A stretch of 31,882 bases of DNA from Chara braunii (Eukaryota; Streptophyta; Charophyceae; Charales; Characeae): assembly GCA_003427395.1 (NCBI GenBank), contig BFEA01000497.1:49938-81819 (forward strand), in the 5' to 3' direction. Shown one piece after another: positions 1 to 8,240 of the stretch. Made by a program: the position numbers and the translations under genes. The notes beneath the pieces were generated by a model. That model searched no databases. It was not told where the DNA came from and saw nothing but the letters and a program-made list of their open reading frames with translations. How positions within the stretch are numbered: position 1 is the stretch's first letter; each line of letters opens with the position of its first letter.

Positions 1-4
1 GAAT

Positions 5-316
5 CTAACTAATAAAACAAAAGAAAAATAAAAGGAAAACAGCGCGGAGATCTCCTTCTCTCCTCTGTGCATTCTCCCGCTTCTCGCTGCGTCCTGCAGC
101 TTAGTGACTTCTCACGACTGGCAGCCAGTCTTTCGTGACTACGGCCAGTTTGAGATCCCTGCCAAATGGCTGAACCGAACTAGCCTGGATTAAGAGGCAG
201 ATTCATAAAGGCAATATTAAAAAAAAAACAATCACGGAAATCGAAAAAAAAAAAAAAAAAAAAAAAACTAATAAAAACGAACTAACTAATAAAACAAAAG
301 AAAAATAAAAGGAAAA
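5..316. repeat. 35-bp A-rich direct repeat with 277-bp period, enclosing a poly(A) run
   Basis: Positions 5-39 and 282-316 are identical A-rich 35-mers containing AATAAAACAAAAG. Between them is an A24 run at 244-267. The intervening sequence has a counterpart in LTR copy 2 (both contain GATTCATAAA), so it is element sequence and not a new insertion. A local tandem duplication is the simplest reading. Confidence 0.6.
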
Positions 317-380
317 AAAGAAATCTAACTACTAGCCACCCCGTTGTGCCAACAGGCACTAACTGTTCCTAACTCTAAAA

Positions 381-412
381 TTGAAGTCACGGGTTCGAGC
401 CCCGCGTGTCCG
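381..412 (+). other. tRNA-like T-arm / Pol III B-box inside LTR copy 1
   Basis: GGTTCGAGCCC at 392-402 matches the B-box consensus GGTTCGANNCC. It folds as a T-arm: four G-C pairs closing the 7-nt loop TTCGAGC, preceded by a variable-loop-like AGTCAC. I found no matching 5' acceptor strand or full cloverleaf, so this is a tRNA-derived or tRNA-mimicking module and not a tRNA gene. Copy 2 keeps it at 11608-11618. Confidence 0.5.
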
Positions 413-451
413 AAAACCAGAGCAAACAAAGTAGAGCCCCCTTCCAAAAAC

Positions 452-533
452 GGAGCTAGCTCAGAGAGTGGTAGGCCTCGATCCCCACATCCCCCGCTTG
501 TCAAGCATCACCAAAACCTACTGAGCTAGCTCC
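452..533. repeat. Perfect 13-bp inverted repeat in LTR copy 1
   Basis: GGAGCTAGCTCAG (452-464) is the exact reverse complement of CTGAGCTAGCTCC (521-533), with a 56-nt loop. The left arm with its 3' flank (AGAGAGTGGTAG) also resembles a tRNA D-arm/A-box. The second LTR copy keeps this pairing through a compensated base change (11669-11747). Confidence 0.75.
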
Positions 534-1230
534 CACTTCGAGTAGAAGGGGAGCAACTCAGTATGTATGCAGTAGTGGAGTGAGGCTCAGTCCGCCTAGT
601 GGTCTGAGACCGTTTCCTAAGTCTGCGCGTGTGTGCATGCGTGCTGGTCTGCGTGCCTGTCTGGGCGCTTGTCGGCTTGAGTGTGCGTGTGTGTGACCCT
701 CAGGGACACTCCATTGCTCGGAAGGTCCGAGGGTCGGTACTTAACCGTGGCCGCGACATTGAGGGTCGTGGCGGGCAAACTCTTAGGTGGCGGGGAACCT
801 GGGAAAGAAGCCCACGACACTTGAGAGCAACGGATACATTCAAGTAGCAGGTAGGTCGGTACCACACTAAGTAGAGGTAGATATATGCTGGGTAATCGGG
901 GCCGAGTAGAAGAAGACAAAAGTTGGCATTTTTAGACACTTGGTCCCAGGCCAATTCCCAGCGTGTGTCCTTGTTCTATCCGACACGACACTAACCCAAT
1001 CAACCCCTCGACCTTTTCGGTCGGAGGGTATCACGACTAATCCTAACCATCACCGCACGCGTCATAACAACGCGCGCACATATTTTCAAAATTTTCTCAC
1101 CGATTTGCCCCCGGCTTCAATGACCAAGAAAATCGTTATCAAAGTGTCGCGCGAAAACGCGTACATTTTTAAATTCAGACTGACTCCATCATGGTGGTAG
1201 ATGCAATCGATGTGGCAACTGTAAAAACAT

Positions 1231-1260
1231 GGCCAAATACCCTTGTAAGGGTATTTGGTC
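1231..1260 (+). other. Terminal hairpin of LTR copy 1
   Basis: CCAAATACCCTT (1233-1244) pairs perfectly with AAGGGTATTTGG (1247-1258) across a 2-nt gap. Outer pairs G1232-T1259 (wobble) and G1231-C1260 extend it to 14 pairs. It sits directly before the inferred LTR end (GACA). Its relative at 12251-12280 carries compensating changes, so the fold appears to be maintained. It could act as an RNA structure at an LTR boundary or as a transcription terminator-like element; this is inference. Confidence 0.75.
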
Positions 1261-1265
1261 CGACA

Positions 1266-2280
1266 ACGTGCTATACCTCTCACGATGCCCTACGACAGGT
1301 CGGGACGTCACGAGGTACTACTCACCTCTACCCAAGGGGCTGCCACCACCCTTAGGTAGGCGTATGCTCGCTGAGCTATCGGCCCACGTGCGAAGGCTTT
1401 TACATGCCTTTGTAGAGGTAGGTCGGCCGATGGCATTTTCTCCATCACTGTAGCATAACATGGGGTACGCGCGGTAAGACACCTAGTACTAACCCGTTAG
1501 TCAAGTCAGGTTCAGGATGTAATTTTCCTATCCTGACTTTCTAGATATTCAGGTCGAACTTAAGAAGGTCGTTTATTTCCGTTCCTGCTCCCAAAACATA
1601 TTACTCTTCTAACCACTATGATCAAAGTATCAATCAGACGATGTCACTACCAAGGAGATTCAATTCTACTTAATATATCACTGAACATCAGATAGTGTAG
1701 AAGTTATATAGGACTGATAATGAATATGGAGGTATTACCGTTGGGAACCCTTCCCACTTTCACAACTGTTGTGTGTCCAAAACTCTTCACGAGGTCAATC
1801 CCAGCTCAATCCAAAACCATGAACAAAACAGGCGTGCACAAAATAATGCAAAGACAATCCACATGCCATGCACTAACAACGTCAACCATCAATCCATACC
1901 TTAGGCAATGTCCTTCACTTCCCAAACCATGTATGACAACTCTATCTTTCCTTGACGTAAGCCCAACCGCCTCACATTTCTTCAAATGACCCTTAAGAGT
2001 GACTAGGACGTTTTAGGCAATGACCACAGGTGACAATTTTATTGACCACAGGGTTTGACTTTAGATGTGGGTATCAAGTCAAAGGAGAAGAAAATTGAAA
2101 TTAGTGAGCGAACACGATTTGACACCGCCATCTTTGGCGAATATTCATTTTTGTTTCCCTTAGCAAAATGACTCCAAAATTGAGAGGCATATACCTCACA
2201 TCATACAGAACTCATAAAAAACAAATCAGAAAAAAAAAAGTTATTTTTAGGCATCGAAATGATTAAAAAAATAAAAATAA
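1266..2280. other. Non-coding stretch without recognisable gene
   Basis: Only short ORFs without recognisable domains occur here. Apart from the nested inverted repeat at 1375-1434 there is an 8-bp hairpin, AAGTCAGG (1503-1510) with CCTGACTT (1532-1539). The sequence turns A/T-rich toward 2220-2290. Confidence 0.5.
1375..1434. repeat. Nested inverted repeat
   Basis: Outer arms GCTATCGGCC (1375-1384) and GGCCGATGGC (1425-1434) pair over 10 positions with one G-T. Inside, AAGGC (1393-1397) pairs with GCCTT (1406-1410). It lies just beyond LTR copy 1, in sequence that has no counterpart after LTR copy 2. Confidence 0.6.
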
Positions 2281-2287
2281 AAAAAAA

Positions 2288-2371
2288 TTGAACGCCGTTC
2301 AATTTTGAACGTGAATTTAAATCCGCGTTCAAACGCACATTTGAACGCGAATGTGCGTTCACGGCGTTCAA
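2288..2371. repeat. Interlocked TTGAACG / CGTTCAA inverted repeats
   Basis: Five copies of TTGAACG or its complement fall within 84 bp. TTGAACG-C-CGTTCAA at 2288-2302 is a palindrome. GCGTTCAA (2325-2332) pairs with TTGAACGC (2341-2348), while ACGCACAT (2333-2340) pairs with ATGTGCGT (2351-2358), so the two stems interleave. GCGTTCAA recurs at 2364-2371, giving alternative partners. The arrangement suits clustered binding sites or a switchable fold; no coding potential is seen. Confidence 0.7.
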
Positions 2372-2410
2372 ACAGTTACACTAAGAAAAATTGAATCGGC
2401 AACGAGCGAC

Positions 2411-2430
2411 CTGTTATCGAGAGATAACAG
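2411..2430. other. Perfect 8-bp hairpin with GAGA (GNRA) loop
   Basis: CTGTTATC (2411-2418) and GATAACAG (2423-2430) are exact complements closed by GAGA. If transcribed on the plus strand this is a GNRA tetraloop hairpin, a very stable RNA fold. It lies 40 bp after the interlocked inverted repeats. Confidence 0.65.
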
Positions 2431-2613
2431 AAAACTTCAATCCTCTTTGTAGGACTTCTCCTTCAATTGCATTAGATCAAAACATGGACTTGTACACACA
2501 CAGGTCAACAAAGATTCAACACCCCCACTCGATTTCCCACTTATTGATATCCAAGGGTCAAACCTTTAAATCTGGTCTGTGAACTTTGGGATCAACATCG
2601 CAAAGTCTAACCC

Positions 2614-2771
2614 CTTAGCTTCTACCTACGCTAAGTCGCCTGTCACTCTTCCTCCTTTTCTTCAATGAGTCTCTTGCCTATGTCCTAAGTTGTCTTAGGG
2701 AAACTCATACTTCCCCTACTCCCAGTCCTTGCATTTTCTCTCTTGTAGATAAGCACACCCTTTGGTGCTTA
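2614..2771. repeat. Three further short hairpins leading into the hairpin array
   Basis: CTTAGC (2614-2619) pairs with GCTAAG (2630-2635). CCTAAG (2684-2689) pairs with CTTAGG (2694-2699) around a TTGT loop. TAAGCAC (2750-2756) pairs with GTGCTTA (2765-2771) around 8 nt. They lack the CACGGGAG-type loop of the following array but show that palindrome density already rises here. Confidence 0.5.
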
Positions 2772-2980
2772 CGCGGTCGTCTAACTGACATCAACTCATG
2801 CCAGTGGCGGTTTTTCCCTGAGGAGTATATTAATGAACTAAGGTCACGTGGAACTTCTTCTTTTCTAATTTTTTGTCTCCACGGTATTTGCCTCTTATCC
2901 TGGTTCTTTTTAGGACCTTTGGAGTTGCTTCCGCTGGAGCACTCCCTTTTTCCTTTCTCTTCTTCTTGTTCAAATATACG

Positions 2981-3021
2981 CAAGTAGTAGGTTGATTCAC
3001 TTAGGAATCTTCCACTACTTG
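2981..3021. other. Hairpin-array unit at 2981
   Basis: CAAGTAGT (2981-2988) pairs with ACTACTTG (3014-3021). After a bulged A, GG (2990-2991) pairs with CC (3012-3013). The loop contains TTCACTTAGGAATCTT, a variant of the array motif. Confidence 0.65.
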
Positions 3022-3283
3022 ATCAATTCCAGACAAAACAGTTAGTCAGATAAGTAGTCGAGTAGTTCCACGGGAGCACTTAAACCACTCTTCAAAGTCC
3101 TTGTAGTCCTCATGCAATCAAACAATTCAAGCAATTTTGTACAAGCTTCCAAATAACTCACAGGGGAGTATCCCTTTATTACCCAAAAACAATTAGTGGA
3201 GAGGCCCTTGCCGAAGCATCGCAACACTTGTTGTAATGTCAAAAAACATTTCAGATCCACGTATCAATACGGGAGTCAAGTCT

Positions 3284-3317
3284 GTAATAGGTGGTCTTCA
3301 CGAAAGCCTCCTATTAC
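3284..3317. other. Hairpin-array unit at 3284
   Basis: GTAATAGG (3284-3291) pairs perfectly with CCTATTAC (3310-3317). The 18-nt loop contains TTCACGAAAGCCT. Confidence 0.7.
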
Positions 3318-3350
3318 TCCTTGATCAAAACCCAGCCTACCCTTAAAAGT

Positions 3351-3385
3351 GTAATAGGATAACGCCACGGACGTCACCCTACTAC
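3351..3385. other. Hairpin-array unit at 3351
   Basis: GTAATAGG (3351-3358) faces CCTACTAC (3378-3385), giving 7 of 8 pairs with one A-C mismatch. The 19-nt loop contains GCCACGGACG. The left arm equals that of the previous unit, so these two are probably recent relatives. Confidence 0.6.
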
Positions 3386-3596
3386 TTTCTCAGAGTCATA
3401 CGAGCTAGGATTAAGTTAGTAACCTCAGACAATCATCAGATCCTCCCTTTGCTGGATTATCTTATTAGACCTATTAAGATAGAGTCAAGCAAGCAATAGG
3501 ATGACCCCACGGGACTCTACCATAACCTACTTCAATGTTAAATAGATAGATCGTTAGTACTTATTTATACCATCCATCAGTCATACCCAAACAAGT

Positions 3597-3630
3597 AGTA
3601 GAGTCGCTCACCCAGGAGTATCCCTCTACT
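3597..3630. other. Hairpin-array unit at 3597
   Basis: AGTAGAG (3597-3603) pairs perfectly with CTCTACT (3624-3630) around a 20-nt loop containing CTCACCCAGGAGTATCC. Confidence 0.65.
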
Positions 3631-3804
3631 GTCCAAACACAATCATCCCATTCCTTCCACTCGTTAGTCGATCCCCAAATCAAACAAGTATTAGGGTAAC
3701 CCCCCGAAAGTTATCGTACTAGCAGTTCGATGCATAGGAGATTAGTCAAAACAACTCGTAGTTAAGTTGTTCTCACCGTTCACCTAATTGGCGTATGCAT
3801 CGCG

Positions 3805-3856
3805 AATGAGCAAGAGGTATGTCGACCCCACGGAAGCCCTCACTCCTCTTGTCATT
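3805..3856. other. Hairpin-array unit at 3805 (longest stem)
   Basis: AATGA (3805-3809) plus CAAGAGG (3811-3817) pair with CCTCTTG (3845-3851) plus TCATT (3852-3856). This makes 12 bp with one bulged G at 3810. The loop holds GACCCCACGGAAGCCC, close to the array consensus. Confidence 0.7.
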
Positions 3857-3949
3857 TGACTTTCACTATGCATAGTTTAATTAGTGGTGGAATTGGTTTA
3901 TAAGGAAATATTTCCTCACCCTTTTTTCCATATCCAGCAGACCGTTCAG

Positions 3950-3999
3950 CTGGAGATAAGGTAGTTCACACGGAAAACTCCCTTTTTCTCATCTTCCAG
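3950..3999. other. Hairpin-array unit at 3950
   Basis: CTGGA (3950-3954), GAT (3955-3957) and AAGG (3958-3961) pair with CCTT (3981-3984), ATC (3991-3993) and TCCAG (3995-3999), with unpaired pyrimidines on the right side. The loop contains TTCACACGGAAAACTC. An alternative hairpin with upstream TATCCAGC would compete for the CTGGA arm. Confidence 0.55.
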
Positions 4000-4132
4000 T
4001 CGGACGGATCGTCCTAGACTTAGGAGTTTATATACTCACCCATCTTTCCCTTCCAAGCCTAGTCCGATAGGTGATCAGAGAGCCCCATGGAAATCTTCCA
4101 CTACCTTTTCTTTTGTTAGTCGTTGAAGACAT

Positions 4133-4149
4133 GTACCCCACGGGGGTAC
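4133..4149. other. Hairpin-array unit at 4133, compact palindrome
   Basis: GTACCCC (4133-4139) pairs perfectly with GGGGTAC (4143-4149) around ACG. Here the array motif CCCCACGGG itself forms the stem, unlike the other units. Confidence 0.65.
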
Positions 4150-4258
4150 CGGATTACCTCCTAGGTATAGTCCGTAAAGCAATAAAGAAGACGTACGGCA
4201 TCTTCCTGTTATCAACGCCGAAGTCAGATGGACATTTCACCAGATCATTGCTTAGTCG

Positions 4259-4302
4259 GGTGAATGGCAGAGTACTTTTACGGGAGAATCCCATCATTCA
4301 CC
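4259..4302. other. Hairpin-array unit at 4259
   Basis: GGTGAATG (4259-4266) pairs perfectly with CATTCACC (4295-4302). The 28-nt loop contains TTTTACGGGAGAATCCC. An upstream CATTTCACC near 4233 could pair with the same left arm. Confidence 0.7.
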
Positions 4303-4323
4303 TCTGTCAGTTCATGGAAGCAA

Positions 4324-4353
4324 TGTGACGACCCCACGGGAGCCTCCATCACA
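4324..4353. other. Hairpin-array unit at 4324 (last)
   Basis: TGTGA (4324-4328) pairs with TCACA (4349-4353). The 20-nt loop CGACCCCACGGGAGCCTCCA is the clearest version of the shared motif. Confidence 0.6.
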
Positions 4354-4740
4354 CAACTTTATTTCTCAAACCCAAGCAGACTAGGTTCCTTCTCGGTTCT
4401 CCTAGGTTCCTTTCCTTTCATCAGGCAAGATTCTATATAACATTTTTCCTTTCTATACATTTTAGTTCTGAAAAAAGCACAAACAATAGGTCATACAGTC
4501 ATATACGTAGTCCAATAGATGGTTGTAGCCTGTAAGGGTATATGTGAACGGAATAGGTGATGCGTACCTCATGGTTCCCTACCTCCAGAATCCCTCCCGA
4601 ACGTCGGCAGAGCTCCCGCAATCGCCCTGTTGTGGCTGTTCGTCCGGCCATCCTTCTCCATAGAGTAGATTCTCAATTCAACGAGATCATATCATTTCAG
4701 ATAGTTGTGGAAACATGGGGAAATGAGGGGGTTAGAATAC

Positions 4741-5040
4741 GGAAGAATGGGGAAGGATGGAGGAATTAGGCACCGTCACACGGTGACGATGTCTCTCTCC
4801 TCTCCAGTGCCCCCTACTTTTTCATATTCTGATCCTCCCTGTTTCCTTCAATAGCATTATGATAACAATAATAATGATTGTAATAAGGGATTAGATCAAA
4901 GAGAGAACAGAGGGGGATGGAGATAGGCATTGTCACAAGGTGACGATGTCTTTCCTTGGTACCTCACGCTTTCCCTCCACATCTGATCCACCTCCTGACC
5001 CATGATGTTGATCAATGAATGATAGTAAATAACAATGATA
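4741..5040. repeat. Degenerate 157-bp tandem duplication
   Basis: CACCGTCACACGGTGACGAT at 4771 and CATTGTCACAAGGTGACGAT at 4928 begin related stretches. Each is preceded by a GGGG-rich purine run and followed by CT-rich sequence, then ATCAATGA/TAACAATG-type A/T sequence. In the first copy CACCGT and ACGGTG form a 6-bp hairpin around CAC; in the second copy the pairing is partly lost. No gene is seen between 4361 and 5460. Confidence 0.5.
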
Positions 5041-5460
5041 ACAGCCACAAATAAATAATATGAATAATATATTTTTGGAGCGCAATAGTAATAAGAATAT
5101 TCGCATTTCAATAAATAATTTCTCTCTTCATAAATTAAAAGAAAAAGACAAAGTCTGAGCCACCAAAACCAGTCTTTTCGCCCTCTTCGTCATTGATCCC
5201 TCCTTCATTTGACTTTCCTCCTCCTTTCCTTTCTCTTCTTCTTCTTTCTTCTCTGGCATACATATTCCATTTTACTTTCGTCACACAGCCCTGGTCACAG
5301 CAACCCACTCACTGTCCCGCACGCGTCTCTCAAGGACCATGTGTGTGATTGTTGTTCTTCTTGCCTGCAAGAACGTGCGGGCGCAAGCTTGTTACTTTGC
5401 ATGCCTAATCATACCTTGTTAGCGTCACGCTATTTGGTTGTAACGTACGCCACTAAGTGT

Positions 5461-5603
5461 AATGGTGAAATGACAGATCTCAGATCACGGAATTTTATTG
5501 GGAGTCAGAAAGTCAGACACATTGTAATATAACGAGGTTGGGCAATGGTGAAATGACAGATCTCAGATCGCAGAATTTCATTGGGATTCAGGAAGTCAGA
5601 CAC
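5461..5603. repeat. 83-bp tandem duplication
   Basis: Positions 5461-5520 and 5544-5603 match at 55 of 60 positions, starting with AATGGTGAAATGACAGATCT. A more distant relative, GCAATGGCGAAATGAC, occurs at 8407 ahead of cassette C. Confidence 0.8.
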
Positions 5604-5893
5604 AGTTTGGTATGCAGTAATGCACCGACGTTCTACCAATGGAGAAGCAAAAGTACCGAGTCTGAATGTAAGTGAGAACAAACTCTCGCCACCACCGTCA
5701 TACACACTCCGAAGTCCTCCCTCCTACTTGGCACTCGGCGCCTAGACTATGATCACACAACATACTAACATCCTGCCAATCTTCAGTGCGACTGTTCGAT
5801 GTCAGCGGCAGAACAAAACTGTATGTGGATGTCCGACCATTGTCGAGGCCAGGTACGTGCTTCCACATCACCAACCTCACTTCCCTCTCTTTC
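5542..5893 (+). repeat. Exon-like cassette A
   Basis: This unit aligns with 8407-8765. In both, GCAATGG(T/C)GAAATGAC is followed about 125 bp later by GTAAGTGAG, then CTCTCGCCACCACC, then a CTACTT-x-GCGCC block. About 185-190 bp after GTAAGTGAG comes a (G)GTA(C/T)GTGC site. Within it, 5787-5852 (66 bp) is bordered by CTTCAG and GTACGT, so it could be an internal exon. A CTGT-rich tract follows. No protein family is recognisable from so short a segment. Confidence 0.45.
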
Positions 5894-6290
5894 TGAGTGC
5901 GTCTGTCTGTTGGTGTATGTCCATCGGTTTGTATATCCGTCTCTGTCTTTACTTGTCTGTCCGTCTGTTTGTATGTGTTTGCCTATCTGTTCGTTTGTCT
6001 ATGTCTGCCCGTTTGTTCAGTTGCCCTGTGGCTGTCTGTTTTGCCTGTGTCTAGTCATCTATATCGATCTGACTGTTGGTGTCTGTCCGGCTATTTGCAT
6101 TGGTCTGTGAGACTGTCTGTGTCTGTCTTCGTCTGTCATGTATGGTTGTTTGTGTTTTTACACTTGCGCCTGTATGTTCATGTCTGTCTGTCTGACTGTC
6201 CCCCCTTCTCTCCTTTTCTATCTCTCTCCTCACTCTCACTGTCCACAGTCCTAATCTACTCACACTCATCATGCATGCTCACTCCCTAAC
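5894..6290. repeat. Degenerate CTGT/TGTC microsatellite tract
   Basis: Imperfect TGTCTGTCTG repeats dominate, producing Cys/Leu/Ser/Val-rich ORFs in all plus frames. These ORFs are compositional artefacts. Related tracts lie at 6730-6880, 7735-7930 and 8030-8240, each downstream of a cassette or its remnant. Confidence 0.8.
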
Positions 6291-6929
6291 ATACGAGGAT
6301 CTCACTGGTCCTCCTTCCTAACTACCCCTTCTACTACTTACCGGTGTCGGCGCAGCTCAATCACATCTGGTGACCAAGCGCCCCAACACTTTCACACTCT
6401 CATGCGAATGAGTCTTTGCTGAATGGGAGGCTGGTCCGTCCTTCATAGTGCTGGCGTGGCCTGCATTCAACCTCCAAGTGCCTGGGACTACAGCCCAGTA
6501 CCTGTTGTAGTAGAGTGCAAGCCCTAGTATCCATTCTCATGGTGTGCTGCTACTTTGGCCGTTGGGCACGTCTTTTCGACTCTTGGTCTGAATCAGATAT
6601 GACTCTTGGGCCTGTGACTTATCTGGGACTATGTCGAACAGACATGACTTATTGTAGAACAGACATCACTTGTTGTCGATCAGTCATGACTTTATCTCAG
6701 CCTTAAGATCTAACCCAATATATGTTCGTCTAGGACTTGTCATTGCGTGATTGGTTTGTCATGTCTGTCTGCTTTTTACGTTTGTCTCTACCTTTTTGTA
6801 TGTCTGTCTGATTAATTTGTCAAACTGTCTGTTTTGACTGCTAGTGTCTGTCGGCTCGTCTTGTCTGCCTGAACATTTTCCTTTCTCCCTTGTCTTTCCT
6901 CTTGCTCAGTCTGTCACTGTACTCCCAGT

Positions 6930-7006
6930 GACTACAGGCAGATTTCAAAAGATGATGTTGATTATTACTATTTTATAACAATAGTAATAATAATAATAAA
7001 GTAATA

Positions 7007-7051
<45 letters not shown>

Positions 7052-7055
7052 CTAT
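6930..7055. repeat. (TAA)n microsatellite
   Basis: Imperfect then nearly perfect AAT/TAA triplets, longest near 7005-7050. A shorter similar tract is at 7560-7635. Confidence 0.85.
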
Positions 7056-7248
7056 AACTGCAAAGAAGTGTGTGATAGCGAACATCAGAAACTAAACAAT
7101 CATCATACACATGAGACCGGATAGTTATGACTACGAACTAGACTCAGAATCACAACACGAGCTCCCTCAAATAAGAGCACAGCAAAGCTCATCATTGACA
7201 ATGTGGGAGTAGTCTCATCATCATCAACAAGGAACTAATGCCAATCTT

Positions 7249-7440
7249 TATTCTGGCGCTCAGCGCCCAAACTATGAATGTCAGATCCTATCTTGCCTAT
7301 TTACAATGTCGTAGGTGACATCAACAGTTCCGCGAAGTATGAACAGATATCGAGCAAATGTCGTTCGCCTCAAGCACCAGGTATGTATTTCGTATCATTC
7401 ACAACTTTTATCCCCCACACAGATGCCACTTGCACCCTAA
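7249..7440 (+). repeat. Exon-like cassette B
   Basis: It shares GGCGCTCAGCGCCCAAAC with cassettes A and C, and GACATCAACAG with cassette C. Segment 7328-7380 (53 bp) lies between ATCAACAG and GTATGT. It aligns with 8670-8721 of cassette C, both containing CGAAGTA, ATxTCGA and TTCGCCT and ending in CACCAG. The upstream GTAAGTGAG block of A and C is not evident here. Confidence 0.45.
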
Positions 7441-7734
7441 GACCACCATCGCCATTACTACATCATCGAGGTCAGCCTGGTTATGGTTGCCTCGCCTGTT
7501 ACTATCAGGCAGCGCCCTGAACCCAGCGCTCATTTTTCCATCATTCGAGATAATTTTCACTATAATAATAGGAAAAAAAAAAATGATAATAATAATAATA
7601 TAACTTCAATAGCAATGATAATAAACGATGATTGTTGTTACCGTATGTAGGCCAACTTACTGGCCTGAAGTAATCACGACGGGAAGGTGCATTCTCTTTG
7701 AGGGTTGGTCATCAACTGCAACCAGGTAAGTTTT

Positions 7735-8240
7735 TTTCTCTCTCTCTAACTCTTTCTCTCTTTCTCTCTGTGTTTGTCTGTCTCTGTCTGCATGTTTCAG
7801 TCAGCCTGACTGTCTTTGTTTCTGTTTGACTATGTTTGTTTGTCTGATTCTGTTTGTCTGATTCTGTTTGTCCGTCTGTGTCTTTCTGTGTGTTGTCTAT
7901 CTGTGTCTTCATTGTATATTGTGTCTAGTTTCTTACTCTATTACTTTCTTTTACATACACACACTCATGCACAGACTCATGGGCGAGAGGGTGAGCCTTT
8001 ATCCCTTGGTCGAATGACCCCCGAGCACACTGTCTGTCTCGCTTGTTTGTTTGTGTTAGTCCGCCTGTTTGTTTATCTGTCGGTATTTGTCTGTGTTATG
8101 TCTGATTATCTGCGTTTGTCGGTCTGGTCATAGGTGTTTGTCTGTTAGTTTGTTTTGACTAACTGTCTGTCTGACTATCTATCTGTCAGGGTGACAGCGT
8201 GCCTGTTTGTTCAACTGTGTCTAACTTTGTGTTTGTCACT
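7735..8240. repeat. CT and CTGT/TTGT microsatellite tracts
   Basis: TCTCTCTC runs at 7736-7770 pass into degenerate TCTG/TTTG repeats to about 7930 and again at 8030-8240, separated by an ACACAC-containing spacer. Apparent ORFs here are repeat translations. Confidence 0.8.

Larger units (their letters stand above)
1..1265 (+). mobile_element. LTR-like repeat, copy 1 (no internal region; possibly solo LTR, truncated by window edge)
   Basis: This segment is a diverged direct-orientation copy of 11220-12285, which lies immediately upstream of gypsy gag. Shared landmarks in the same order are: an A-rich stretch; a CCACCCCGT(C/T)GTGCCAAC block (336 and 11541); a tRNA-like T-arm; an inverted repeat of AGCTAGCTCA type; a GTGTGTGTGAC block; a GACATTGAGGGT block; and a terminal hairpin followed by GACA. 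I place the 3' end after GACA at 1265 because similarity to copy 2 fades there and LTRs usually end in CA. No gag or pol follows, so it is either a solo LTR or part of a truncated element. The left end lies outside the window. A family-specific repeat that is not an LTR cannot be excluded. Confidence 0.6.
2981..4354. repeat. Array of stem-loops with varying stems and a shared CACGGGAG-like loop
   Basis: About 14 units, spaced roughly 55-140 bp, follow one plan: an arm of 5-12 nt, then a loop of 18-28 nt containing a variant of CCACGGGAG or CCACGGAAG and often ending in TCC, then the complementary arm. The stems differ between units yet remain complementary, while the loop motif recurs. Loop motifs lie near 2996, 3070, 3160, 3300, 3366, 3509, 3612, 3703, 3831, 3970, 4086, 4140, 4280 and 4336. 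Nine units have good arms (listed separately); those at 3070, 3160, 3509, 3703 and 4086 are weaker. No long ORF spans the array. I do not recognise this as a known repeat, ribozyme or riboswitch family. It differs from CRISPR because neither stems nor intervals are constant. Confidence 0.65.

Noticed and set aside
5-316. 35-bp direct repeats plus poly(A) as target duplications of a retroposed insertion
   Set aside because: The enclosed sequence aligns with LTR copy 2, so it is not an insertion at this site; local duplication fits better.
381-412. A complete tRNA gene
   Set aside because: Only the T-arm is convincing; no pairing acceptor stem, D-arm at the right distance or anticodon arm could be assembled.
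1229-1285. Shared peptide KYPCKG read in both LTR copies as a conserved protein
   Set aside because: The shared residues come only from the conserved hairpin sequence; the reading frames diverge right after it.
2325-2358. H-type RNA pseudoknot from the interleaved stems
   Set aside because: Loops of 0-2 nt cannot span two 8-bp helices, so full simultaneous pairing is sterically unlikely; alternative folds or DNA sites are more plausible.
2981-4354. CRISPR-like array reading of the hairpin array
   Set aside because: Neither repeat nor spacer lengths are constant, the stems differ between units, there are no cas genes, and the context is eukaryotic.
5749-6289. Cys/Leu-rich ORFs of 100-130 codons
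   Set aside because: They are translations of CTGT microsatellite in several frames at once.
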